This document shows, piece by piece, positions 6,571 through 13,331 of a stretch of 17,220 bases of DNA. Made by a program: the position numbers and the translations under genes. Source of the stretch: Erysipelotrichaceae bacterium UBA4808. GTDB taxonomy: Bacteria > Bacillota_I > Bacilli_A > Erysipelotrichales > Erysipelotrichaceae. The notes beneath the pieces were generated by a model. That model made no database searches, had not been told where the DNA came from, and was given only the letters and a program-made list of their open reading frames with translations. The stretch's first letter is position 1. The number at the start of each line of letters is the position of its first letter. The stretch lies in contig DHGC01000038.1 in the NCBI GenBank assembly GCA_002402585.1, positions 1 to 17,220 on the forward strand, written 5' to 3'.

Positions 6571-8085
6571 CTATAATAAAGTTGAGAACAAATTTAAAAT
6601 TGCTCGAGCACATTTTACCATAAAATTAACATTTTTGGCCTCTTCATATGTGATTTCAATCGACCGTGCCAAGGTATCTCGGCAGTCACGAACAATGTCT
6701 TGAATACAAGGATTGTCGATCAAGATCGTGCCACATTCAAAGTGCAAGAAATAACTTCTAAAATCCAAGTTGGTTGTCCCAATCATCGCGATGTCATCAT
6801 CTGCCACGATGACTTTCGCATGCATGAAGCCAGGGAGATATTCATAGATACGTACACCATTCTGTGTCAGATGCTCATAATTGCTTCGCGTAACCGAAAA
6901 GACATATTTCTTATCTGGAATATGAGGAACGATGATACGCACATCCACGCCACCTTTTGCCGCATTGATCAAAGCAATCATCATTTCATATCCAATAACC
7001 AAGTATGGCGTCATGATGTAGATATACTCCGTAGCGCTATTGATCAGGCTTAAATGCGTGAATTGACTGACAGGTTCATCATCGGTTGGACTGTCCGAGA
7101 AGGCTTGTGTAAAGCCTTGATTCATATGCGTTTCATGGATCACTTGATAATCCACAAACTTCGATTGACGTTTGGTCAAATGGTCATAGAACTGTAAAAA
7201 CATGATCGTCAAACTAAAGACCGCACTGCCTTCGATTTTGATGGCCACATCTTTCCAATGGCCAAATGGACTCACACGATTGATATATTCATCCGCAAGA
7301 TTGATGCCTCCCATAAAACCAATCTTACCATCAATAACCGCTATCTTACGATGGTCGCGATTATTCATGTAGATGGCTAAAATTGGACGCATCGGATTGA
7401 AAGCATGGCAATCAATACCCAAGTCGCGACATTTCTCCATGAAATCAAAAGCAAGACTCTTACACCCAGCATCATCATAAATTAAACGAACATCCACACC
7501 CTGCTTAACCTTATCGATCAAAATCGCTTTGATGGTATTCCAAACATAACCTTCCTTAATGATGAAATACTCTAGGAAGATAAACTTACTGGCTGATTTA
7601 AGGGCCTCAACCAAAGCTTCGAACTTTTCTTCACCACTCGATAGATAGGTTACCTTGGTATCGTTGTATACAGGAAACCCGGTATTATCAAAAAGATAAC
7701 GCGCTTGACGCAAATAATCTTTATCACGAATCTGAGCCATAACCAACGGATCTTGTTCAAGAATCGCATAGCCATGATTCAATTCCTTGACACTGGTGCG
7801 GATGTCTTTGGGAACCTTACGTCCACCAAACATCAAGTAGGTCACACCTCCCACAGCAGGAACACCAAGAATAAAAACGATCCACGCAATCTTATAGGAG
7901 GGATTATCATTCTTGTTGATGATATAAATGACAAGCAAGACATTCAATGCCTGTAAGATAAAGTAGAATTCTGTCCATTGAACACTCATACGAAAAATCA
8001 GTGCATAAATAATGCCTAGTTGTAATAAAATCAAGGCACTCACACTGATTGGTTTTTTGATTAAGAATTCAATGATTTTTTTCAT
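6571..8085 (-). CDS. cls: Cardiolipin synthase (PLD family)
   Basis: A 504-aa membrane enzyme that joins two phosphatidylglycerols into cardiolipin and glycerol. Two phospholipase D HKD motifs are complete: HRKIAVID (His245, Lys247, Asp252) and HAKVIVAD (His422, Lys424, Asp429). Each is followed by the expected Gly/Asn segment (GFMGGINLADEY; AMIGTTNLDFRS). Three hydrophobic segments (about 14-32, 40-57, 67-86) anchor the N terminus, one more than the two usual for bacterial Cls. AGGA lies 7 nt before the ATG. The gene follows the PHP gene after 2 nt and precedes the patatin gene by 8 nt, in the middle of the operon. Length and motifs fit the Gram-positive Cls type well. Confidence 0.95.
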   Translation of the reverse strand: MKKIIEFLIKKPISVSALILLQLGIIYALIFRMSVQWTEFYFILQALNVLLVIYIINKNDNPSYKIAWIVFILGVPAVGGVTYLMFGGRKVPKDIRTSVKELNHGYAILEQDPLVMAQIRDKDYLRQARYLFDNTGFPVYNDTKVTYLSSGEEKFEALVEALKSASKFIFLEYFIIKEGYVWNTIKAILIDKVKQGVDVRLIYDDAGCKSLAFDFMEKCRDLGIDCHAFNPMRPILAIYMNNRDHRKIAVIDGKIGFMGGINLADEYINRVSPFGHWKDVAIKIEGSAVFSLTIMFLQFYDHLTKRQSKFVDYQVIHETHMNQGFTQAFSDSPTDDEPVSQFTHLSLINSATEYIYIMTPYLVIGYEMMIALINAAKGGVDVRIIVPHIPDKKYVFSVTRSNYEHLTQNGVRIYEYLPGFMHAKVIVADDDIAMIGTTNLDFRSYFLHFECGTILIDNPCIQDIVRDCRDTLARSIEITYEEAKNVNFMVKCARAILNLFSTLL

Positions 8086-8087
8086 GT

Positions 8088-8858
8088 CTAGATCCTAAAT
8101 TGTTCCTCAATGTTTAAATGGATACCACTTAATTGGTCTAAAACAAGGGTGATTCGCTCTTTCTCCAACAAAGTCGTAGGTCGATGAGCATCATAACTAT
8201 AAATGCATTTTACATCATATTTGGCAACTTCTTGCCAAAATGAAGGAAATGGATAAGGATAAACTTCTAAATCATCATACTTCTTTTTTCCATAACGTAA
8301 GCCATTGAGATTGATTTCCAATGGGATATGATTCTTCTCAGCTGCTTCCGCAATGATACGCGCTGCTTGAGCACAGGCATCGGACCAATGATTACGGCCT
8401 AACATAAAGTAGTCTGGGTGTGCAATGAACGAAACCAAACCACTCTCAAGTGCAGCCTTAACTTGATTGGCATAGATGATCACATCTTCATCATCCGCAT
8501 AAAGATCATAAGAATACGCATCCAGGGCTTTGTTGTGTTGACCGCAAATCAAGTAATCACATCGATCCAAGAGTTCTTGATAGTAAACCTTGAATTCAGG
8601 GAAATACTCCAATTCAAAACCTACCTTGATTTCAATCTTATCCGTATATTTCGCTTTTAGTGCATTGATACTTTCCAAATAGCCTTCCATTTGCGCATAG
8701 TCCATCCGCTCACTGGGATGATGGACCTCCTTGAATGGCACATGGTCACTAAAACCCAATACTTTGAAACCTGCTTCTATGGCAGCTTTCACATACTGTT
8801 CATCTTCACCCAAGGCATGCCCACAACGATCGGTATGGGTGTGATAGTTATAGTCCAC
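8088..8858 (-). CDS. PHP-domain phosphatase (histidinol-phosphatase HisJ/HisK-like)
   Basis: A polymerase-and-histidinol-phosphatase (PHP) domain protein of about 256 aa. The N terminus has the metal-binding HTHTDRCGHA, followed by FSDHVPF, KVGFELEYFPE, a CGQHN motif and AHPDYFML, and near the end YSYDAHRP. These are the standard PHP metal ligands in order. The closest described group is histidinol-phosphate phosphatase, but no his genes are nearby, so the substrate may be another phosphate ester. The start is not ATG. GTG at 8858 has GAGGTG 6 nt upstream (spacing measured from the end of GAGGTG). An in-frame GTG at 8867 would sit inside that ribosome binding site. The start overlaps the upstream HAD gene by 11 bp. 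Confidence 0.85.
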   Translation of the reverse strand: MDYNYHTHTDRCGHALGEDEQYVKAAIEAGFKVLGFSDHVPFKEVHHPSERMDYAQMEGYLESINALKAKYTDKIEIKVGFELEYFPEFKVYYQELLDRCDYLICGQHNKALDAYSYDLYADDEDVIIYANQVKAALESGLVSFIAHPDYFMLGRNHWSDACAQAARIIAEAAEKNHIPLEINLNGLRYGKKKYDDLEVYPYPFPSFWQEVAKYDVKCIYSYDAHRPTTLLEKERITLVLDQLSGIHLNIEEQFRI

Positions 8859-9696
8859 TTGTTTCACCTCGATTGTATTTCATGACCATTTCAATGGCCT
8901 CAGCAACTGTTTTAACAACATAATGACTGCTCTCTTTGACAATTGCATCCGAATGACGCATCGCAAAACTGAAAGGTGTCGCCTGCAACATCGTAATATC
9001 ATTCATCGAATCCCCGATGCACGCGACTTCCGTTGGTTTATACCCCTTTAACTGCATCAGCTCCAACAAAGCTTGACCTTTGGAAATGTTCTTGGGCATC
9101 AATTCAATATTCTCAGGACCAGAGTAGATGACATCGAAACGATTTCCAAAGTGCTCTTCAAAGAACGCAAGTAAGATATCTCTGTCTTTGGAAGACTTAA
9201 CCAAGCCCACTAGTTTATTGAATGGACGCTTCGTCGTATCTTTGACCCATTCCGAAAGGGGCAACTTGCTCATGTGTTTAAACACACCCGATAAATGCAA
9301 TTGATAAAAACGTTCATACGGTTCACGATCCACATATTGAAACACATGTTCACCATCGGAATTGATGCCTAAGAAATTGACTTCAACTGGGGCTTTCTTC
9401 AAAGCCTCCAAAACATCGATTGTATCTTGAAGCGTCAAACCATGATCACACAGGACCTCATCATCAATGACCACGTTACATCCATTCATTCCAATCGCAT
9501 CCACTTGAAAACCAAATTCCTCTTCAAGATGTAAACGATAGAAATGATCCCGTCCACTGGCCATCATGAAACGTACTCCAGAGTCATGAAGCTTTAGTAC
9601 CGCCTCACGATTCTCCAATGTTATCCCTCGTCCATGTGGATCTGCCTCATTGTATAGAAGTGTTCCATCCATATCACTGACAAATAATTTAATCAT
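8848..9696 (-). CDS. Cof-type HAD-IIB family hydrolase
   Basis: A 282-aa haloacid dehalogenase-type phosphatase with the Cof/YidA-like cap. Motif I is DMDGT (nucleophile Asp8, acid/base Asp10), motif II is around MASGR (45-49), motif III is KNISKGQAL (Lys206), and motif IV is GDSMND (228-233). Such enzymes dephosphorylate sugar phosphates, flavin nucleotides or related metabolites, and the substrate cannot be told from sequence. GAGG lies 5 nt before the ATG. It is second in the operon, 12 nt after the GNAT gene, and the PHP gene's ribosome binding site is inside its last codons. A second HAD-IIB gene occurs at 15887-16684. Confidence 0.9.
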   Translation of the reverse strand: MIKLFVSDMDGTLLYNEADPHGRGITLENREAVLKLHDSGVRFMMASGRDHFYRLHLEEEFGFQVDAIGMNGCNVVIDDEVLCDHGLTLQDTIDVLEALKKAPVEVNFLGINSDGEHVFQYVDREPYERFYQLHLSGVFKHMSKLPLSEWVKDTTKRPFNKLVGLVKSSKDRDILLAFFEEHFGNRFDVIYSGPENIELMPKNISKGQALLELMQLKGYKPTEVACIGDSMNDITMLQATPFSFAMRHSDAIVKESSHYVVKTVAEAIEMVMKYNRGETSGL

Positions 9697-9708
9697 ATTT
9701 TCCTCTTT

Positions 9709-10158
9709 CTAATCCAACACCTTCGTAAAAATCGCCTTCTCACGGTCCCCTTGCCAATAGAGCGCATGATCACGCGGTACTTGAACGATCTTCTTAAATG
9801 TACAGCCTGCCAATTCACAGGTACGATATGACGCGATATTATCGGTATTGCACGTGACAATCACGCGTTTCATCTTAAAGAACTTAGCTTGCTTAAAGAG
9901 TAATTCCGTCGCTTTAGCCGCATAATGATGGCCACGATAAGGCACATAAATGGTATACCCGATATGACCTGCAAGATCCAGCGTCACCGTCTCTCCAACA
10001 CGCAAATCACAGCGACCAACAATGCGATTCGAATCGTTAACGATCACATCATAAATATAGGACATTCCCCAACCTTGTGGTTCATGGTCCTTGTATTTAC
10101 TCACATATTTTAAGTGAATCTCGCCATCATCGAGAATAGGGCTCTTGCGAAAAAACAT
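9709..10158 (-). CDS. GNAT family N-acetyltransferase
   Basis: A 149-aa acyl-CoA-dependent N-acyltransferase. The acetyl-CoA pyrophosphate-binding motif A is visible as VPYRGHHYAAKATELLF (RGxxxA form, about residues 83-99). The later NTDNIASYRTCELAGC is the typical motif B of RimJ/RimL-like members. The front half (VGRCDLRVG, HIGYTIY) carries the beta strands usual before motif A. The substrate, which may be a protein N terminus, small amine or antibiotic, is unknown. It opens the six-gene operon. The ribosome binding site is weak (AGG, 6 nt spacing), and the predicted leader is only about 9 nt. Confidence 0.88.
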   Translation of the reverse strand: MFFRKSPILDDGEIHLKYVSKYKDHEPQGWGMSYIYDVIVNDSNRIVGRCDLRVGETVTLDLAGHIGYTIYVPYRGHHYAAKATELLFKQAKFFKMKRVIVTCNTDNIASYRTCELAGCTFKKIVQVPRDHALYWQGDREKAIFTKVLD

Positions 10159-10173
10159 AATTTACCTAATTTC

Positions 10174-10182
10174 ATTATATCA
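10174..10182 (-). promoter_or_regulatory. Extended -10 promoter of the GNAT-HAD-PHP-cls-patatin-VOC operon
   Basis: The minus strand reads TGATATAAT, directly after the seven-T tract of the asnB terminator. No -35 is recognisable. It is 15 nt from the GNAT ATG, predicting transcription from about 10167, at the AGG ribosome binding site. No other promoter is obvious inside the operon, where intergenic gaps are 12 nt or less. Confidence 0.55.
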
Positions 10183-10220
10183 AAAAAACTAAGGAGCGAA
10201 GCTCAGCTTCCACTCGCTCC
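10182..10220 (-). terminator. Terminator of asnB, overlapping its last codons
   Basis: GGAGCGA (10193-10199) and TCGCTCC (10214-10220) pair. An inner GAAGC/GCTTC (10198-10202, 10206-10210) offers an alternative extension. On the minus strand TTAG and then seven Ts (10188-10182) follow. The asnB stop codon (10205-10203) and the codons before it are inside the hairpin. Confidence 0.8.
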
Positions 10221-11777
10221 ATAGTTGCTTAAAACACGTGCTGAAGGATCTGACACATGGGATCCAACCCAATCCAAGTTTGGCATCCAATAACGTGATA
10301 TCCAATGGCTTTGGTTTGGATAAAAATGCTCAAAGATGGAACGATAGAGATACGCCTCTTTGCTCATGGGTGTGTTGAAAGGATACATCCGAAAAGCTTG
10401 TTTAAGTTCTTCATCACCTATCCTATCCTCTGCATGTTGTTTCAGTTGATCCACCATCGAATGTCCAACCGCATCCGAAAACGCAGCTTTCTCACGCCAT
10501 AGAATAGTATCGGGAATGAGTTGATCTAATTCAAAAGCTTTACGAAGTAAATATTTTCCCTTACCTGTTGTGTTCATTTTCAAACTAGGGTCAATCGACA
10601 TCACCGCACGGACAAAGGCTAAGTCCCCAAATGGAACGCGTGCTTCCAATGACCATGCCGCAATGCATCGATCAGCTCGCAACACATCGTATTGATAGAG
10701 CTCACGCATCCGTTTCTTACTTTCTTCTTGAAATGACAAAGAATCTGGAGCGAAATCCGTATATTTGTATCCGAAGAGTTCATCGCTGATCTCACCGGTC
10801 AAGATAACTTTGACATCCGTTTTTTCCTTGATGTATTTTGCGAGTAGATACATGCCAAGTGATGCTCGTACCGTTGTGATGTCATAACTTTCGAGATGAT
10901 AAATGACATACGGAAGTGCCTCTAAAACATCTTTGAAAGTCATTTTCACTTCATGATGGATACTCCCAATATAATCCGCAACTTGACGTGCATACTTTAA
11001 ATCAATCGCATCATGTTCCATTCCAATCGCAAAGGTTACAATGGGTTCTTTAGTATATTTCGCACCGATGGCGGCGACTAGAGATGAATCCAAGCCACCA
11101 CTTAAAAGATAGCCAATCGGGACATCACTCATCATCCGTTTCTTAATGCCTTCAACCAATTTATGCTTGATTTTAGCCAAGGCTAAACCCATATCCGTAA
11201 TTGCATAACTTGTATAGCTCACATCCGTATACTTGATCCATACACCATCATAGTAAAGTGTGCCAATTGGGAATGCCTCAATTCTACTACAGATATCTTT
11301 CAAAGCCTTGGCTTCTGAAGCGAATGCAATCGTTCCATTTGTTTTAAGATATCCATAAAATAAGGGTCGAATGCCAATGGGATCACGGCCTGCAACAATG
11401 ATGTTCTTTGCTTTATCCAATAAAACAAAAGCAAACTCCGCATCCAAATAAGGACCCATATCACGCCCTTTATCTAAATACAGTGGCAACAACACTTCAC
11501 AATCCGAATGCGAAACATATTTATAATCAGAATACAGCTCTTTAAGCTTTATTTCGTTATAAATCTCACCATTACACATTAAAACTAAATCATCTGTTTC
11601 AAAGGGTTGCATGCCCTTTTCACTCAAATCCATGATGGCTAAGCGATGAAACCCAAACCATGCTTCTTTCGTTTTATGGATGATTGCTTGATCGGGCCCA
11701 CGATGCCCCAAACGTTCAAAACCTTCCATAAAATTCATTTCATCCAATTGACCATCGCAAAACATTAATCCACACAT
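10203..11777 (-). CDS. asnB: Asparagine synthase (glutamine-hydrolysing)
   Basis: A 524-aa two-domain enzyme making asparagine from aspartate, ATP and glutamine. The N-terminal class II glutaminase begins MCG, so Cys2 becomes the nucleophile after Met removal. HRGPD (25-29), HRLAIMDL (44-51) and CNGEIYN (68-74) form the glutamine site. The synthetase domain has the PP-loop SGGLDSS (226-232), with TGEISDELFGY and a Lys-rich C-terminal half as in AsnB. It is slightly shorter than E. coli AsnB (554 aa). GGAGG lies 7 nt before the ATG. The upstream Asn T-box independently supports the function. Transcription should rise when uncharged tRNA-Asn accumulates. The gene ends in its own terminator. Confidence 0.96.
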   Translation of the reverse strand: MCGLMFCDGQLDEMNFMEGFERLGHRGPDQAIIHKTKEAWFGFHRLAIMDLSEKGMQPFETDDLVLMCNGEIYNEIKLKELYSDYKYVSHSDCEVLLPLYLDKGRDMGPYLDAEFAFVLLDKAKNIIVAGRDPIGIRPLFYGYLKTNGTIAFASEAKALKDICSRIEAFPIGTLYYDGVWIKYTDVSYTSYAITDMGLALAKIKHKLVEGIKKRMMSDVPIGYLLSGGLDSSLVAAIGAKYTKEPIVTFAIGMEHDAIDLKYARQVADYIGSIHHEVKMTFKDVLEALPYVIYHLESYDITTVRASLGMYLLAKYIKEKTDVKVILTGEISDELFGYKYTDFAPDSLSFQEESKKRMRELYQYDVLRADRCIAAWSLEARVPFGDLAFVRAVMSIDPSLKMNTTGKGKYLLRKAFELDQLIPDTILWREKAAFSDAVGHSMVDQLKQHAEDRIGDEELKQAFRMYPFNTPMSKEAYLYRSIFEHFYPNQSHWISRYWMPNLDWVGSHVSDPSARVLSNYGASGS

Positions 11778-11793
11778 AAGGGTACCTCCATAT

Positions 11794-12032
11794 AAAAACA
11801 GTCTCCATCCACTAGGGACGAAGACTGTTTGCTCCGCGGTACCACCCTTTTTACCAATAAGGTCACTTTTCAGGTTCTAACAAACCCTATTCCGCTAACG
11901 GTGAATTCCGGCACATCCTACTTGGTTCAGACTGCAACTCAAAGGGGTTACACATTCAAGGTTCCGATCGGACTTTCACCTTCACCGACTCGCTCAACGG
12001 ATGACTTCAATGCACCTATCCTTATCAAAGTT
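11794..12032 (-). promoter_or_regulatory. Asparagine T-box riboswitch (asnB leader)
   Basis: A tRNA-sensing leader of about 240 nt. The T-box core reads AGGGTGGTACCGCGG on the minus strand (11848-11834) and can pair with the uncharged tRNA NCCA end. The terminator is a perfect 9-bp stem, AAACAGTCT (11796-11804) with AGACTGTTT (11822-11830), followed by a T-tract. In stem I the GGTGAAAGTCCG distal element is present (about 11983-11972). GCATT pairs with AATGT on either side of an internal loop whose 3' strand contains AAC (11949-11947), the expected Asn specifier. Specifier placement is my hand folding. The T-box identity is secure. This explains most of the 333-bp gene-free stretch between asnB and the AI-2E gene. 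Confidence 0.93.
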
Positions 12033-12038
12033 TTTTAC

Positions 12039-12067
12039 ATCATAAAACAAGAATGTAAAATTGTAAA
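12039..12067 (-). promoter_or_regulatory. asnB promoter
   Basis: TTTACA (12067-12062), a 17-nt spacer and TATGAT (12044-12039) on the minus strand, each one mismatch from consensus. Transcription should begin near 12032, at the 5' end of the T-box. Confidence 0.7.
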
Positions 12068-12096
12068 GTGTTTTCTGTAATTCAATGTAAACACTT
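12066..12096. repeat. Inverted repeat upstream of the asnB promoter
   Basis: AAGTGTTT (12066-12073) and AAACACTT (12089-12096) are perfect 8-bp arms 15 nt apart, abutting the asnB -35. Four TGTAA pentamers lie in and beside it (12054, 12062, 12076, 12086). It could be an operator or a weak terminator for the AI-2E gene, which ends at 12111. The run after it on the minus strand (TACAATTTTAC) is a poor T-tract. Confidence 0.45.
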
Positions 12097-12110
12097 ATAT
12101 GAGCACACAC

Positions 12111-13232
12111 TTATTCTTGAATCACGTTTTCATCCACTAACTTCTTGTCGATATATTTGTGGATTAAGGCAACTGCAATCGCAGTAATCGGAACACTCAA
12201 CAAAAGACCCCAGAAACCGAACAATTGACTCCCAATCGTTACTGCAATAAACACATATACCCCAGGTAAACCAACAGATTGTCCAACAATCTTCGGTTGT
12301 AAGAGGTTTGCGTCGATTTGTTGAATCACCAAAACCAGTAGGATGAACGGAACCAATGCGCTCGGCTCCACAACCGCGATTAAGATTGCACTCAAGATAC
12401 CCCCAATCCAAGCTCCAAACACCGGAATCAGATTGGTGACCATTTGCAAAAAGGCAATCAACATCGCACTTGGAATACCCATAACGGATAAACTGGCAAA
12501 GAACAACGCCCCTACTAGGAGAGCATCCAATAAAGTTCCTCTAATGTATCGTGACATAACGTCCTGTGCAATCGTGAACGTTGATCTTACATCGTCTTTA
12601 ACATCAATTGGCAAAGCATGTTCAATCGTCCATTGAAAAGGCTTGATCACATCCTTGGGATCAATGACTAGATAAAGCGCAAAAATCAAGGTGATCGTTA
12701 AGCGATAGATACCAGTCGTAATCCCAGAGAGGTTCGTAAAGAAGGCAAGTACTAAGTTTTGAATAAAACCAGTCACTTCATTTAAAATATCTGTCCAACT
12801 AAATGATTTGAGTATTTCAGCCCAAGCATAGGATTTTGATAATGAATCAAATGTCAGCTCAATTTTATCAATAAACCCAGGCAATCGGACACCAATCACT
12901 TCAGCGCTGTGTACAAGTTCTGGCATAACAAAAAATGCTAAACCTGTGATGACTACGCCCACACTCATCAACATAAACAACAATGCCAGTGTCGAATAGA
13001 TTGCATCCAATTTCTTATTGCTTGTTTTAATGAGTAACCTAAGTCGATGATAAAACCATTGATAGGCTGGATAGAAAAGATACGCAAGTGCAGCTCCAAA
13101 AATAAACGGTGAAATCAAACGCCACAAATAAGCAAAGACATTGAGCAACAAATCTAGATTAACCAACCCTTGATAAAAAACTAAAGTAAACACAATCAAC
13201 ACCAATAACATTCTAAACAACGATTTACTCAT
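12111..13232 (-). CDS. AI-2E transporter family (PerM/YtvI-like) membrane protein
   Basis: A 373-aa polytopic membrane protein with about eight hydrophobic segments (roughly 7-24, 30-56, 76-101, 155-190, 233-252, 256-288, 291-306, 323-356). The family-specific stretches are IRGTLLDALLVGALFFASL (230-248), LIPVFGAWIGG (268-278) and LLQPKIVGQSVGLPG (310-324). The family is named for the AI-2 exporter TqsA but includes sporulation and Na+/H+ antiporter members, so the transported molecule is open. GGAGTG lies 5 nt before the ATG. It is a single-gene unit between the IIC terminator upstream and the asnB promoter downstream. No strong terminator of its own is visible. Confidence 0.92.
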   Translation of the reverse strand: MSKSLFRMLLVLIVFTLVFYQGLVNLDLLLNVFAYLWRLISPFIFGAALAYLFYPAYQWFYHRLRLLIKTSNKKLDAIYSTLALLFMLMSVGVVITGLAFFVMPELVHSAEVIGVRLPGFIDKIELTFDSLSKSYAWAEILKSFSWTDILNEVTGFIQNLVLAFFTNLSGITTGIYRLTITLIFALYLVIDPKDVIKPFQWTIEHALPIDVKDDVRSTFTIAQDVMSRYIRGTLLDALLVGALFFASLSVMGIPSAMLIAFLQMVTNLIPVFGAWIGGILSAILIAVVEPSALVPFILLVLVIQQIDANLLQPKIVGQSVGLPGVYVFIAVTIGSQLFGFWGLLLSVPITAIAVALIHKYIDKKLVDENVIQE

Positions 13233-13251
13233 ATTTACACTCCGTGATGTG

Positions 13252-13257
13252 ATTATC
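13252..13257 (-). promoter_or_regulatory. Possible -10 of the AI-2E family gene
   Basis: GATAAT on the minus strand, 19 nt before the ATG, located between the IIC terminator and the gene. There is no good -35 and no TGn extension. A promoter is needed here because of the terminator, but this exact placement is uncertain. Confidence 0.3.
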
Positions 13258-13282
13258 CTAACATATTTGTATCAATTTTAAA

Positions 13283-13307
13283 TAAAAAGAGCCGATTTCT
13301 CGACTCT
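13283..13307 (-). terminator. Terminator of the PTS IIC gene
   Basis: AGAGCCGA (13288-13295) pairs with TCGACTCT (13300-13307) in an 8-bp stem with one G-U pair and a GAAA loop in the RNA. The minus-strand tail is TTTTATTT. It lies 24 nt after the IIC stop codon, unlike the stop-overlapping terminators elsewhere in the window. Confidence 0.8.
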
Positions 13308-13331
13308 AGTTGGGCAATGATTTTAAATTGT

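Noticed and set aside
6562..6613. Longer N terminus for the patatin protein (Met at 6613)
   Set aside because: The extra residues lie in the cardiolipin synthase coding region, lack a ribosome binding site and are not part of the family. ATG 6562 has AGGGG at good spacing.
8858..8867. GTG at 8867 as start of the PHP gene
   Set aside because: That GTG is part of the GAGGTG Shine-Dalgarno sequence itself. The in-frame GTG at 8858 has the correct spacing.
11829..12080. Plus-strand open frame of 83 codons between asnB and the AI-2E gene
   Set aside because: It runs antisense through the T-box leader and asnB promoter, has no ribosome binding site and resembles no protein family. The RNA structure explains the sequence.
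12062..12096. GlnR/TnrA-type site (TGTNAN7TNACA) upstream of asnB
   Set aside because: TGTAATTCAATGTAAACA comes near, but the TNACA half is out of register. No exact match is present on either strand of the stretch.
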